From Thiocystis violacea (GTDB taxonomy: Bacteria; Pseudomonadota; Gammaproteobacteria; Chromatiales; Chromatiaceae), in the NCBI RefSeq assembly GCF_016583565.1, contig NZ_NRRF01000001.1:124001-188000 (forward strand): a DNA stretch of 64,000 bases, read 5' to 3'. The translations under genes and the position numbers were made by a program. Within the stretch, counting starts at the first letter, position 1. Each line of letters begins with the position of its first letter. The notes under the pieces are model-generated. The model worked only from the letters and a program-made list of their open reading frames with translations. It ran no database searches and was not told the DNA's origin. Positions 27,179 through 36,515 of this stretch are shown here, piece after piece.

Positions 27179-28547
27179 GACCGCCTCGACGCTCGGCATG
27201 GCGCGCCACCAGGCCCGCGCTCTGCTCCTCCAGGATGGCGACCAGCCGCCGGCTCTGACCCAGGAGCCCGCTGTGGATGAGGATGAGTGGGATGGCGACG
27301 ATCAGGCCCAGAACGGTCGTGACCAGTGCCTGCGAGATGCCGCCGGCCATGAGGCGGGGATCCCCGGCGCCATAGAGTGTGATGGCCTGAAAGGTCTCGA
27401 TCAGACCGGTCACGGTCCCGAGCAGCCCCAGCAGGGGCGCGATCATGGCCAGGAGCTTGAGCGTGGGTAGCCCGCGCTGCAGGCGTGGCGTGTCCTTGAG
27501 GATGCGCTCGTCGATCATCAGCTCCAGGGTCTCGGTGTCGACACCCGGATGATCTCGATAGACCGCCAGGACGCGGCCCAGTGGGTTGTCCTTGATCGGC
27601 TTTGCCTCTCCCTGCGCGGCGGGGTCTTGCCGCAGTTCACGTCGCATGCGCCGGCCCAGCACCGCGAGCAGGACGAACCGCTCCAGTGCCAGCAAGGCCC
27701 CGACCAGGGCCAGGCCGATGATGATGTAGCCCACGAGCCGGCCCTGCTGGACCCGCTCAAGCAAATCCGGAACCTGGGTCAGCAGCGACAGCACCGCGCC
27801 CCCGGTTGGATCGACGACCAGGGGCGCCATCCCGCTGGTCGCGGCCTCCAGCTCGGCGGCGCGTCTGCCGAAGTGCGCGGCCGGCTGCCGGGGCAGCTCG
27901 GCGAGCGTCCCGGTCTCCGGCAGATAGCGCAGGAAGCGCCCCCCGGAGACCGCATCGAAGCCACCGATGCGAGTCACGCGCGCCGCATGCTCGCCGCCGT
28001 CCGCGCCGGTCACCGTCGCGCCATAGGTCACGACCTTGCCCGACTCGGTCATCTCCCGGTGCAGGGCGAGCCAGAGCCCTTCCAGCTCCGCGATGTTCGG
28101 CACCCGCTCGGACCGGGCGAGCGCCGCGAGCGGCTCGACTCGACCGGGGAGCTGGCTGGAGACCAGGGAGTCGCGGAGCAGCGCGGCGCCATCCCCCGCC
28201 GCCTGCCGCGCGACGCCGAACAGCTCGGTCAGCCCGCCGGCACGCGCATCGCGTTGGGACTCCAGCTCGCCGATCCGCGCCTGGTTGCTCGCCACGGCCG
28301 CTTGCAGGTCCTGGCCGCGCTTCCGCTCGGTCGCGAGGCGCTTGCGAATCTCATCCAGTCGCGCCGCCTGCTGCGCCTTCTCCTCGACGAAGCGCCGCTC
28401 GCGTGCCGCGTTGGCCACCGCCGCCTCGGCCCGCTCCTGGGTGAGCCGCCGCAAGAGCGCGTCCGGCGTGGTCGGGACCTCCGGCGCCGCGCTGGCAAAG
28501 GGGCCAGAGAGGCAGAGCAGCAGGGGCAGGATCCGAATGCCTCTCAT
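27162..28547 (-). CDS. MotA/TolQ/ExbB protein with large N-terminal coiled-coil domain
   Basis: This 461-residue protein starts with a signal peptide (LPLLLCLSGPFASA), then a long alpha-helical coiled coil (about 25-110) and a periplasmic domain to about 270. The last 190 residues are an ExbB/TolQ channel module with helices LVGYIIIGLALVGALLALE, MIAPLLGLLGTVTGLIETFQ and VTTVLGLIVAIPLILIHSGLL. The extra periplasmic part may contact the DUF3450 protein or TonB. ATG at 28547 overlaps the DUF3450 stop (ATGA) and has GGAGG eight bases upstream, so a longer frame reaching 28664 is rejected. Confidence 0.9.
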   Translation of the reverse strand: MRGIRILPLLLCLSGPFASAAPEVPTTPDALLRRLTQERAEAAVANAARERRFVEEKAQQAARLDEIRKRLATERKRGQDLQAAVASNQARIGELESQRDARAGGLTELFGVARQAAGDGAALLRDSLVSSQLPGRVEPLAALARSERVPNIAELEGLWLALHREMTESGKVVTYGATVTGADGGEHAARVTRIGGFDAVSGGRFLRYLPETGTLAELPRQPAAHFGRRAAELEAATSGMAPLVVDPTGGAVLSLLTQVPDLLERVQQGRLVGYIIIGLALVGALLALERFVLLAVLGRRMRRELRQDPAAQGEAKPIKDNPLGRVLAVYRDHPGVDTETLELMIDERILKDTPRLQRGLPTLKLLAMIAPLLGLLGTVTGLIETFQAITLYGAGDPRLMAGGISQALVTTVLGLIVAIPLILIHSGLLGQSRRLVAILEEQSAGLVARHAERRGGHASAG

Positions 28548-29329
28548 GGCAAGACCTCCGGGGCCGGACCAGGCAGCGTCAGCAGCGCCGGCGCGGACTG
28601 CTTTTCGGCGACGCGGAAGGCCTTGCTCAGATCGCTCCGGTCGGTGTCTGGCAAGCCGATCCAACGCTTGGCGGCGCGGTCCCAGACGCCGGATTCACGC
28701 CCATCCAGCGTCCTGTAGATGAGCGTGACCCGGCCGACCCGCAGAAAATCGACCGTCCGCTCGCGCCCCTCGGCGCTCAGCACGCCCCGATAGGCCTCGA
28801 TACCGCGCCCGGCGTCGATCTCGGCGCGGTAGGTCTCCAGGATGCGGCGGTAGGTCTCGCCCGGCGAGCTGTCCGGGCTGTCGAGCGCCGCCGCGAGCGC
28901 GGCGACCCGGGCACGGCGCTCATCGAGCTGAAAGGGCAGATCCAACTCCACGAACTGATCCAGTGCAGCCACCATGCGCGCCATCAAGGGGACGATCTCG
29001 CGTTGCGTGACCTCGACCCCGTCAACCTGCCCTTCCAGCGAGGCGATGGATGCCTGCTGTGCCGCGACCATCCGCTCGAGATGGTCGTTGTAGGCCTGCA
29101 GGCCCTCCAGCTCGCGGCTGCCCTGCCTGAATTCCTCCAACAGCGCGCGGGTCTGCCCATCGAGGTCGTCGATGCGCACCTGGGCCGCGGCGGCCTGGTC
29201 GAGGATGGCGGTCTGCGCCTCCAGGACCGGGACCGTCTGATCGCCGCCGAACGCGGAGGCGACGCTGAGTGACAGGGTGAGCAGGACCAGGAAAATCCGC
29301 TTCGGCTTGGTCGATAGGCACCTAGTCAT
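28544..29329 (-). CDS. DUF3450 periplasmic coiled-coil protein
   Basis: This 261-residue protein has a signal peptide (IFLVLLTLSLSVASAFGG) and a long helical coiled-coil segment (about 35-110), then a conserved domain ending near RVGRVTLIYRTLDGRESGVW. It is recognised as DUF3450 from this layout and from its fixed place between a TonB-dependent receptor and an ExbB-type protein. Its function is not established; a periplasmic adaptor for the Ton motor is a reasonable guess. It ends by overlapping the ExbB-like gene by four bases and begins 108 bases after the receptor gene. Confidence 0.85.
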   Translation of the reverse strand: MTRCLSTKPKRIFLVLLTLSLSVASAFGGDQTVPVLEAQTAILDQAAAAQVRIDDLDGQTRALLEEFRQGSRELEGLQAYNDHLERMVAAQQASIASLEGQVDGVEVTQREIVPLMARMVAALDQFVELDLPFQLDERRARVAALAAALDSPDSSPGETYRRILETYRAEIDAGRGIEAYRGVLSAEGRERTVDFLRVGRVTLIYRTLDGRESGVWDRAAKRWIGLPDTDRSDLSKAFRVAEKQSAPALLTLPGPAPEVLP

Positions 29330-29437
29330 GACCGGCTCGGCTGATTGGAGGTGGCAAGGTCACAGGTTGGCGTGACAAAGGGCTTGAGGCGACCCGCCTC
29401 GGGGGCGGTCAGAGCCACCCCCAGGGCCGCGCTGAGA

Positions 29438-31939
29438 TCAGAACGTGTACTTGTAGCGTGCATAGATGAACCGGCCGCGCGCGTCGTGCAGTGAACGGTT
29501 GTAGAAGGGCCAGCCCTCCAGATAGACGTCTTCGGGCGGCTCGGCATCGAAGAGGTTATCGATGCCCAGGCTGAGGGTGCTGCCCTTGAGCTTTGGCGGT
29601 GTCCAGTTGACCTGGGCGTCCAGCGTGGTCCAGTCGCTGACCCGGTCGTCCGCGGAGCGGCGCAGATAATCTCCGGTGTAGTTCAGGGTGAGACCAGTCT
29701 CGATGTCACCGCGCTGCCACCAGAGGCTCGTAAGACCGCGCCAGCGCGGACGGCCGTCCTTGCCCGCCAGTTCGTCGAATCCGGCGCCACTCACCGGCTC
29801 CTCCTTGAAGCTGCCGAGGTAGGTTGTCGCAAGGCGCCACCGGAAGTCCCCGATGGACTCGGCCCGCCAGCGGACATTGGTGTCGAGGTCCAGCCCCCAG
29901 ACCTTCTGGGCCGCCACGTTCTGGAAGGGACTGGAGATCATGACAATGGCGCCGCTGTCGTCGCGGGTCACGTTGTCCGCAAAGGCGGCCTCGTTATCCA
30001 CATAGAACTGCGGGCTGCTGGTGACGGCGTTCTGGTTATTCAGCCGCCAGAGATCGAGACTGAGATCCCAATCCTTGGTGACGTCCCACACCATGCCCAG
30101 GTTGAGGTTTTCCGACTCCTCCGCCTCCAGGTCCGAATTGCCGCCCACCAGACTTACGACCTCGGTCACCTCCCCGGTCATGGGGTCGTAGACGCTCTCA
30201 TAGCCGCCATTCACGCCCTCGGCGCTGTAGAGCTCCTGCAGCGAAGGTGCCTTGAAGCCCGTCCCCGCACTGGCGCGCAGCAAGAGATTGGGCGCGGCCT
30301 TCCAGCGCAGCCCGGCCTTGGGGTTGAGCGTGTCGCCGAAGTCGCTGTAGTCGTCATAGCGGCCCGCGAGCTGCAGTTCCAGGTCCGTCACGAGCGGGAT
30401 CGAGAGCTCGATGAAGCTGGCGAAGACGTCGCGGTCGCCCTCCCCCGAGGTCCCGCCCATGCCCAGGACGGCCCCGCTCTCGCTCACGCCATCCCACTGG
30501 TCCGAGAACTGCTCGGAGCGATACTCGATGCCCAGGGCGGCGGACAGTGCGCCGGCCGAGAGTTCCACGACGTCGCCGCTCGCCTTGAGATCGACCAGGT
30601 CGATGCGCGACTCACCGCGCCGCTTGGTGCGGTACTCGACCGTATTGGCGTTGAAGTCCGGGCTGTCGCCGAAGACGTTGAGCGCGCCGCTGTCGACGGC
30701 CGCCTGGATGGCGTCACCGGTGGTGTAGCCGTTGACGCCCTCGATGGTGGTGTCGACCTTCCCGGTGCCGGCCGCCAGCTCCCACTCCCAGTCCTTGACC
30801 ATGCCGCGCAGGCCGCCCACGGCATTGTAGAAGTCCGTCTTGAACTGGTCCCGACGCGAGCCGAGCTCCACGAAGCGGTAGCGCACGTCCACCTCTTCTC
30901 CGGGGAAGATGTTGTTCGGGTTGTCGGCGCCCACGGTGACCCCGCCCGGCGTCGCGGCCAGGTCTCGCTCGGATGAGGAATGGGTGTAGAGCCCGGTCAC
31001 GAAGGCGCTCACCCCGCCGCCGATCTCGACATCGCCGCTCAAGGCCATGCCGAGGCGCTCGACCTCTGGGATCAGGGTGCTATAGGGCGCGTAGTCGAAG
31101 GCGCAGGTGGACCCATCCTGGCGGTTGGCCGGGCAGCGCGGATCGGGCTCCGGGCCGCTGGCGCGCAGGATGGTCCCCGGACTCCCGCTGCCGCTGCGGT
31201 CGTCGATGGGGCCATCGGCGGATTCCGAGATCGCGCGGTCGCGCGCCCAGACCTCGTCGCGGCTCAGATAATCGAGGGTGAAGGTGAGGTTGGAGGTGGG
31301 ATAAGACTCCGGCGCCGACAGACCGCCGTTGAAGACCAGATGGCTCTCCGCGCCATCGCCCTTGTCCGTCTGACCATAGTCGAGACTGATCTCGGCGCCC
31401 TCGTAGTCCTTGCGCAGGATGATGTTGACCACGCCGGCGACCGCGTCCGAGCCATAGATGGCGGAGGCGCCGTCCTTGAGGATCTCGACGCGCTCCACCG
31501 CGCCCAGCGGAATGAGATTGATATCGACGAAACTGGAGGTCCCATCCTGACCGAAGGGAAAGATCGGCAGACGCCGGCCATTGACCAGGACCAGCGTGCG
31601 GCTGACACCCAGACCGCGCAGATCGATCCCCGCCGAAGCCGGCGCGAACCCCTGGGTATAGGTCTCGTCCGTGATGCCGGCGGTGTTGTAGATCACCTTG
31701 CGGAACAGCTCCTTGACCGTGTTCGCGCCGGAATGGTCGATCGCGCGCCGGTCGATGATCACCACGGGCGATATCCCTTCAAGATCGGTCCGCTTGATGT
31801 GGCTGCCGGTGACCTCGACCTTCTTCAGCTCGAGAACGTCCTGCCCGCTGGCAGGTGCCTGCCCGAGCATCATCCCGGCGACCCCCAGCCAACCCACGAA
31901 ACCGAGCCTGGAGTCCAGCCGCTTGCGAGCGATCGTCAT
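29438..31939 (-). CDS. TonB-dependent outer-membrane receptor
   Basis: This 833-residue protein has a signal peptide (about 1-32), a TonB-box-like start of the mature chain (LELKKVEVTGSHIKRTD), a plug domain with NTVKELFRKV and the RGLGVSRTLVLVNGRRLP motif, and a 22-strand-type barrel ending in an aromatic-rich terminus (YARYKYTF). It would import a scarce ligand across the outer membrane using the Ton proteins encoded just downstream. The plug resembles receptors for organic substrates as much as siderophore receptors, so the substrate is left open. GGGGA precedes ATG 31939 at a good distance. Cotranscription with the DUF3450-to-TPR genes is likely. Confidence 0.93.
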   Translation of the reverse strand: MTIARKRLDSRLGFVGWLGVAGMMLGQAPASGQDVLELKKVEVTGSHIKRTDLEGISPVVIIDRRAIDHSGANTVKELFRKVIYNTAGITDETYTQGFAPASAGIDLRGLGVSRTLVLVNGRRLPIFPFGQDGTSSFVDINLIPLGAVERVEILKDGASAIYGSDAVAGVVNIILRKDYEGAEISLDYGQTDKGDGAESHLVFNGGLSAPESYPTSNLTFTLDYLSRDEVWARDRAISESADGPIDDRSGSGSPGTILRASGPEPDPRCPANRQDGSTCAFDYAPYSTLIPEVERLGMALSGDVEIGGGVSAFVTGLYTHSSSERDLAATPGGVTVGADNPNNIFPGEEVDVRYRFVELGSRRDQFKTDFYNAVGGLRGMVKDWEWELAAGTGKVDTTIEGVNGYTTGDAIQAAVDSGALNVFGDSPDFNANTVEYRTKRRGESRIDLVDLKASGDVVELSAGALSAALGIEYRSEQFSDQWDGVSESGAVLGMGGTSGEGDRDVFASFIELSIPLVTDLELQLAGRYDDYSDFGDTLNPKAGLRWKAAPNLLLRASAGTGFKAPSLQELYSAEGVNGGYESVYDPMTGEVTEVVSLVGGNSDLEAEESENLNLGMVWDVTKDWDLSLDLWRLNNQNAVTSSPQFYVDNEAAFADNVTRDDSGAIVMISSPFQNVAAQKVWGLDLDTNVRWRAESIGDFRWRLATTYLGSFKEEPVSGAGFDELAGKDGRPRWRGLTSLWWQRGDIETGLTLNYTGDYLRRSADDRVSDWTTLDAQVNWTPPKLKGSTLSLGIDNLFDAEPPEDVYLEGWPFYNRSLHDARGRFIYARYKYTF

Positions 31940-32048
31940 TATTGTCCCCTTTTGTTGTCTGACGGACGGAGTCAGGCGACACCAGAGATCGGCAAGGTCG
32001 AAGCCCAGTCTGGACTTGCCCGCCCGTCGACCACATTGAGTGCCTGCT

Positions 32049-32064
32049 GGATAGCGCCCTATCC
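32049..32064. promoter_or_regulatory. Short inverted repeat upstream of the TonB receptor gene
   Basis: GGATAG, spacer CGCC and CTATCC form a perfect 6-bp inverted repeat about 110 bases upstream of the receptor start. It could be a leader hairpin or an operator; it has no T-run. Confidence 0.4.
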
Positions 32065-32144
32065 CATTCCTTAGGCACGGATTGTGTGCGTGGCGATTGC
32101 GTTGGGGATCAGAGGTGTCGCGTTCTTGAAAATGCGCTTCGGAC

Positions 32145-32164
32145 TTCGTTTAACGGTAAACGAA
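32145..32164. promoter_or_regulatory. Perfect palindromic operator candidate upstream of the TonB receptor gene
   Basis: TTCGTTTA, spacer ACGG and TAAACGAA form a perfect 8-bp dyad about 205 bases upstream of the receptor ATG and 115 bases downstream of the preceding diguanylate cyclase gene. The AT-rich arms and four-base spacer fit a dimeric repressor site better than a terminator. No regulator gene is adjacent, so the binding protein is unknown. The rest of the 320-base gap shows no gene. Confidence 0.45.
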
Positions 32165-32259
32165 ACGCTAAATCAAGGCGGACCAACCGCTCGTTCTCAA
32201 AAGATTGACGGGCGTCACAGTTGTCGCTTCAAGTGCTCCGCGCTCGGAAACCACTCGGG

Positions 32260-34134
32260 TCAATAGGCGACTGTGTCATCGCCCCACATCTCCGGGGTGA
32301 AGCGCACGACGCGGTTTCGCCCATCATCCTTGGCGCGATAGAGCGCCACATCCGCGTACTTGAGGGTCTGCCAAAAGGTCTCGCTATCGTCCGGGAACAC
32401 GGCCACGCCGATGGAGACCGTCTTCTGCAGCATGCCCCCGGCGATGTGGAACTTGAAGTCGGCAACCCGCGCGCGGATCTTTTCCGCCACCATGACGGCG
32501 TTGTCCCCATCGGCTTCCTGCAGGACGATCAGGAACTCCTCGCCGCCGAAACGCACCAGGATGTCCGAGGTCCGGACGGACTGTTTGAGCACATCGGCCA
32601 AGCCCTTGAGCACGCTGTCGCCAACGTCATGTCCGTAGCTGTCGTTGACCATCTTGAAATAGTCCAGATCGATCATGAGCAGCGCCAGGGGGCTGTTGCG
32701 TCTGCGCGCGGAGGCGATCAGGGTATCGACGTACTGCTCGAGAAAGCGGCGGTTGTTGAGGTCGGTCATGGCGTCGCGCAGCGAGGAGTCGCGCAGGGTC
32801 TCGGTTAGCCGCTTGGCCTCCAGGACCGGGGCCATCTCCCGCAGGTAGACCTGGATGTAGGGGATCTGCTCCAGGCGGGCTGCCGCTTCCGACTCCCTGG
32901 CCACCAACTGAACGATGCAACCGACACCGCCCGACTGGATCAGTGGCAGACAATAGTGGCGCCACGGGTCGGCCTCGGCATCGCCCCCCTCGGCCCGAAA
33001 GGCGAAGCAGAGACCCGGCTGGGTGAAGGCGTCGACTGGATGCCCGGAACGCTTCGCGCGGCACATCTCGCTCCTGACCAGGATCTGCGGATCGCACCAA
33101 CGACAGGCCCCGCCGATCTCGCCGTCCACGGAGATCGTCGTCAACTGCTTGGGGCCATGGGCTTCATAGATCGAGTGCGCCTCGACCCCGAACCGCCTGC
33201 CAAGGAGCAGACCGAAGCGCTCGTAGATCTCTGTCTTGGTCTCGTCTTCCTCGATGGTGGCCTTGAAGCGGGTGGCGTCCGCCAAGCCGTCGATCATGTC
33301 GATCGTCGCCAGCAGTTGGTTCTCGTCATGCTTCGGCGGACGCCCAGTGAGCTGAGTCACGCGCGCGCTGATCTGCGACAGACCCTCATCCAAGAAGGAC
33401 AGGAGCTGGTTGGCATGCGCGGCGATATCGCCGATGTCATCCTTGGTGCGCTGCTGAACGCGCCCCTTGAAGTCGCCCCGCAGGGCCGCCTGCACCAGGG
33501 TCCCGATCGCGGTCGCGGTATCGCCGACCGGCAGCATGAGGCGACGCGCCCCGAGGATGGCGAACAGCGAGATCAGCGAGACCGCGACGAGTACCGCGAG
33601 CGCGCCATAGACGGCCTGGCGCCGCAATTCGGTCAGCGAGAGTTCGATGGTGACCGCCCCGAGGACCGTCCCTTCGGCGACCTGATGACACTGCAGGCAG
33701 TTGGGCGTCCCCCGTGAGCTGGCCACGTAGGGAATGGTGCCGCGGAACACGGGTTGACCCTCCTCGTCCATCAGCTCGAAGCGCGGCCGCCCATCGGCAA
33801 GGACACTTGCTTCGATCTCGTCAGGGACCATCTCACGCGCCAAGCCGTCCCCGAACTGCTCATTCACCCGCTTGGAGCGCACCACGCGCACGGTGCGCAG
33901 GTCGCGGATATCGCGCAGACGCTCGAGAGACTGCTCACGCTTGGCGATCACGCCGTTGATCATGGATTCGGTCAGCAGCACCCGCACGATCTCGGCCACC
34001 GTCTGCACATGGGCGGTCGAGGAGGCGATCGACAGGTGGCGAAAGGCATAGACGCTGATCAACATGAAGATGGCCAGGATGCCGCAGGCGACCGTGATCA
34101 GGAGCAGGGTGATCTTGCGATTGAGCGTCATCAT
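32260..34134 (-). CDS. Heme-c sensor diguanylate cyclase
   Basis: The 624-residue protein has a membrane helix at about 7-30, a periplasmic region containing the c-type heme motif C146-L-Q-C149-H150, a second membrane helix (AVYGALAVLVAVSLISLFAI), a HAMP linker (about 200-250), a middle cytoplasmic domain (about 265-440) and a C-terminal GGDEF domain with RFGGEEF. The periplasmic part resembles the Tll0287-like (DUF3365) family, whose members carry a single heme c. The middle domain has CRWC followed ten residues later by another Cys and further on GLCF, a possible metal or redox cluster. It should make c-di-GMP in response to periplasmic redox state or a heme ligand such as NO or CO. ATG 34134 or 34131 are both possible. 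Confidence 0.9.
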   Translation of the reverse strand: MMTLNRKITLLLITVACGILAIFMLISVYAFRHLSIASSTAHVQTVAEIVRVLLTESMINGVIAKREQSLERLRDIRDLRTVRVVRSKRVNEQFGDGLAREMVPDEIEASVLADGRPRFELMDEEGQPVFRGTIPYVASSRGTPNCLQCHQVAEGTVLGAVTIELSLTELRRQAVYGALAVLVAVSLISLFAILGARRLMLPVGDTATAIGTLVQAALRGDFKGRVQQRTKDDIGDIAAHANQLLSFLDEGLSQISARVTQLTGRPPKHDENQLLATIDMIDGLADATRFKATIEEDETKTEIYERFGLLLGRRFGVEAHSIYEAHGPKQLTTISVDGEIGGACRWCDPQILVRSEMCRAKRSGHPVDAFTQPGLCFAFRAEGGDAEADPWRHYCLPLIQSGGVGCIVQLVARESEAAARLEQIPYIQVYLREMAPVLEAKRLTETLRDSSLRDAMTDLNNRRFLEQYVDTLIASARRRNSPLALLMIDLDYFKMVNDSYGHDVGDSVLKGLADVLKQSVRTSDILVRFGGEEFLIVLQEADGDNAVMVAEKIRARVADFKFHIAGGMLQKTVSIGVAVFPDDSETFWQTLKYADVALYRAKDDGRNRVVRFTPEMWGDDTVAY

Positions 34135-34696
34135 TCAGGCTCCACATTCAGGCCCCTCGAAGGGTGCATCGGTTGAACAGCGTCTGCGCGCCAGCGTTTC
34201 GGGGGCGACGCCGCCGGGCGGAGCTTGGTGTTGCGCTCGCGGGGCGGGCATCAGCCGAGCCGGCGACGGCTGGACCCAGGCGCCAACGCCACCGGCGCAG
34301 TGTCGCGCAGATCCTGCTTGCCGTCGCGCGTGATGTGACTGAGAGAACGGGATCGGTTTGCGTTGACGATGCTGTCCGTTCGAGAGGCCACCCTCACCGC
34401 TTCTGAGTCGGTGTCGGACAACCATGGGTGCAGCATCTGCCATCGGCGTGACCGCTCGCCGTCGTTTCGCCTTTACGGACGCCCGCATGCGCCTCCAACA
34501 ACCTGCGCGCCACCTCCAAACCGCCCCGCGCTCGCCCTTGATTGCGGTCCCGCCCGCGGATAGCCTCTAACGGAGGTTTGCTGTTTCACGGTAACGCCTC
34601 GGCGATGGCTGCCGCCAACGTCTGCGCGTTCGCGCCCGCCACCACCAGCGCAGCGACATCCACTGATTCGAACCACGGGAGCGGCAGTACGCGACC
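34135..34696. other. Divergent intergenic region between two diguanylate cyclases
   Basis: This 562-base region separates two divergently transcribed GGDEF genes and must hold at least one promoter for each. Small frames exist on both strands, but their products are Arg- and Pro-rich and have no family features. I find no clear operator or small-RNA-like structure. Confidence 0.45.
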
Positions 34697-36340
34697 ATGC
34701 ATCCAGCTTCACAGGCACCGAGTCCAAGCCGCCCTCCACAACGGAGTCTCCATCGGTTGTTCCAGAACGCCCATCAGAGCGCTCGGCTTCGACTGCTGTT
34801 TCTGATCCCGCTGGCGGTCGCGATCCTCGGCATTGTCGCCACACTCACGCTGACGCTCTCCAGTCATGAGCAGGCCAGCGTTCAGGACGGGGTGATTCGC
34901 CTGCGCGCATCGGCCGAGGATTTTTACAACCAGAGCATCCTGTACGACGCGCACGCACTGCAAGCGGTGATGGACGTACTGGAGGACAACGTCCCGTTGC
35001 GGGCCGCGCTGGCCGCGGGCGATCGGGATCGCTTGTTGGCCCTGGGCGCGCCGCCGTTCGAGCGGCTCAAACGGGATTTCTCGATCACGCATCTCTATTT
35101 CACCCGACCCGACCGGGTGAATCTGTTGCGCGTGCATGCCCCGGATCGCGCCGGCGATCGGATCGATCGCATCACCACCCTCGCGGCAGAGCGCGACCAG
35201 GCAAGCGCATTCGGTGTCGAGATCGGTCCATTGGGAACCTTTACGTTACGCCTGGTCGCACCCTGGCACGATCGGACGTCGGGAAAGCTGATCGGTTATG
35301 TCGAGCTCGGCATGGAGATCGACCGCGTTCTGCAGGCGCTTCGCGACGTGTTCGGCGTTTACGTCATCGTGCTGATACACAAGGACGTCCTCGATCGGGC
35401 ACGGTGGGAGGAAGGAATGCGCACCTTGGGCCGAGTCCCCGATTGGGAGCGTTTCCCATCCGTGGTCGTGGGCCGTCAAACGCCCGACGAGATCCCCGAC
35501 GCGATCGGCGCCTATCTCTCCGGACATTCGCTCGAGGAACTGAATGCCATCATCAGCGGCAACCTTGGGGGCCAGGCATACCGCCTTGCGTTCCTGCCGC
35601 TGCGAGACGTGGGCAATCGACACGTCGCGCACTTAGTGCTGTTCATGGACGTCACCAAGGAGACCAGGGCGGCCGCGCGAACGGTCTATCAGGGAACCGG
35701 AATCGCGCTCGGGATCGGCTGCCTGCTGTTCCTCTTCTTCAACTGGCACATTGGACGCATCGGCCGGCGACTCGAAACCGACGAGCGTGCGCTGCGACAA
35801 CTCGCGACGCGCGATGGTCTGACCGGACTCTACAACCATCGCACCTTCTATCTGTTCGTCAAAAAGGAGATCGCCCGCATCCGCCGCTATGGAGGGGAGG
35901 TTGCCGTGGTGCTGCTGGACATCGATCATTTCAAACGGATCAACGATACTCATGGCCACCAGGCCGGAGACGCCATCCTGAGGGGGTTGAGCAAACGCCT
36001 CCAGGACGCGGTCAGAGACGTCGATTGCGTCTGTCGCTATGGCGGCGAGGAAATCACGGTCATCTTGCCCAACTGTGAGAAGCCCCGCCTGGTCGCCGAG
36101 CGGCTGCGCATCGCCATCGCGGCCACGCCATTTTCAATCGACGATGGCCAAGCCATTCGTATCACCGCCAGCATCGGCGTTGCGACCTACCCCAGCGGCG
36201 CGGATTCCGTCGACACCCTGGTATCGGCGGCCGACGCCGCGATGTATGCGGCCAAGGAGGCCGGGCGAAACCAGGTGCGAGCGCACGCTCCCGCCCCCGA
36301 ACCAGGAGCGACGACCCAGCGCGATGAGATGGGCTCTTAG
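34697..36340 (+). CDS. Cache-domain diguanylate cyclase
   Basis: This 547-residue protein has a membrane helix at about 32-55 (LLFLIPLAVAILGIVATLTL), a periplasmic domain (about 60-325) with the DCache_3-type motif LYFTRPDRVNLLRVH followed by DRAGDRIDRIT, a second helix (GTGIALGIGCLLFLFFNWHI) and a C-terminal GGDEF domain with RYGGEEITV. GGEE-I in place of the usual F is a mild variant compatible with activity. The Cache domain probably senses a small periplasmic ligand. It has no strong ribosome binding site at 34697, so the start is provisional. An IS5-type transposase remnant begins right after its stop codon. Confidence 0.88.
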   Translation: MHPASQAPSPSRPPQRSLHRLFQNAHQSARLRLLFLIPLAVAILGIVATLTLTLSSHEQASVQDGVIRLRASAEDFYNQSILYDAHALQAVMDVLEDNVPLRAALAAGDRDRLLALGAPPFERLKRDFSITHLYFTRPDRVNLLRVHAPDRAGDRIDRITTLAAERDQASAFGVEIGPLGTFTLRLVAPWHDRTSGKLIGYVELGMEIDRVLQALRDVFGVYVIVLIHKDVLDRARWEEGMRTLGRVPDWERFPSVVVGRQTPDEIPDAIGAYLSGHSLEELNAIISGNLGGQAYRLAFLPLRDVGNRHVAHLVLFMDVTKETRAAARTVYQGTGIALGIGCLLFLFFNWHIGRIGRRLETDERALRQLATRDGLTGLYNHRTFYLFVKKEIARIRRYGGEVAVVLLDIDHFKRINDTHGHQAGDAILRGLSKRLQDAVRDVDCVCRYGGEEITVILPNCEKPRLVAERLRIAIAATPFSIDDGQAIRITASIGVATYPSGADSVDTLVSAADAAMYAAKEAGRNQVRAHAPAPEPGATTQRDEMGS

Positions 36341-36362
36341 AAGCTGTTTGGAAACCTCTGTC

Positions 36363-36515
36363 TCAGGCCAGTCGGTTGGCCATCAGCTTGATCATCGCCA
36401 GATAAATCCAGGTTTCGCTGCTCGACATCAGGCACTCGTAGTCCTTGCTGAGACGTCGTGACAGGTTGAGCCAAGCAAAGGTTCGCTCGACAACCCAGCG
36501 ACGCGGCAGCAGAAC
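36363..36515 (-). pseudogene. IS5-family transposase, C-terminal remnant
   Basis: Reading the minus strand from about 36515 gives [19 protein letters not shown], then [20 protein letters not shown] and a TGA at 36363-36365. This is the conserved end of IS5-family DDE transposases, including the catalytic Glu region (WVVERTFAW). Upstream of it the frame is broken by two stop codons and the DDE core is absent. The flank AGAAGCTGTTTGGAAACCTC at about 36340-36360 looks like the insertion sequence end and starts at the stop codon of the Cache-GGDEF gene. Only about 175 bases of the element survive. Confidence 0.85.

Noticed and set aside
31940..32259. Cobalamin riboswitch upstream of the TonB receptor
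   Set aside because: I see no cobalamin-box-like conserved core in the leader, only short palindromes.
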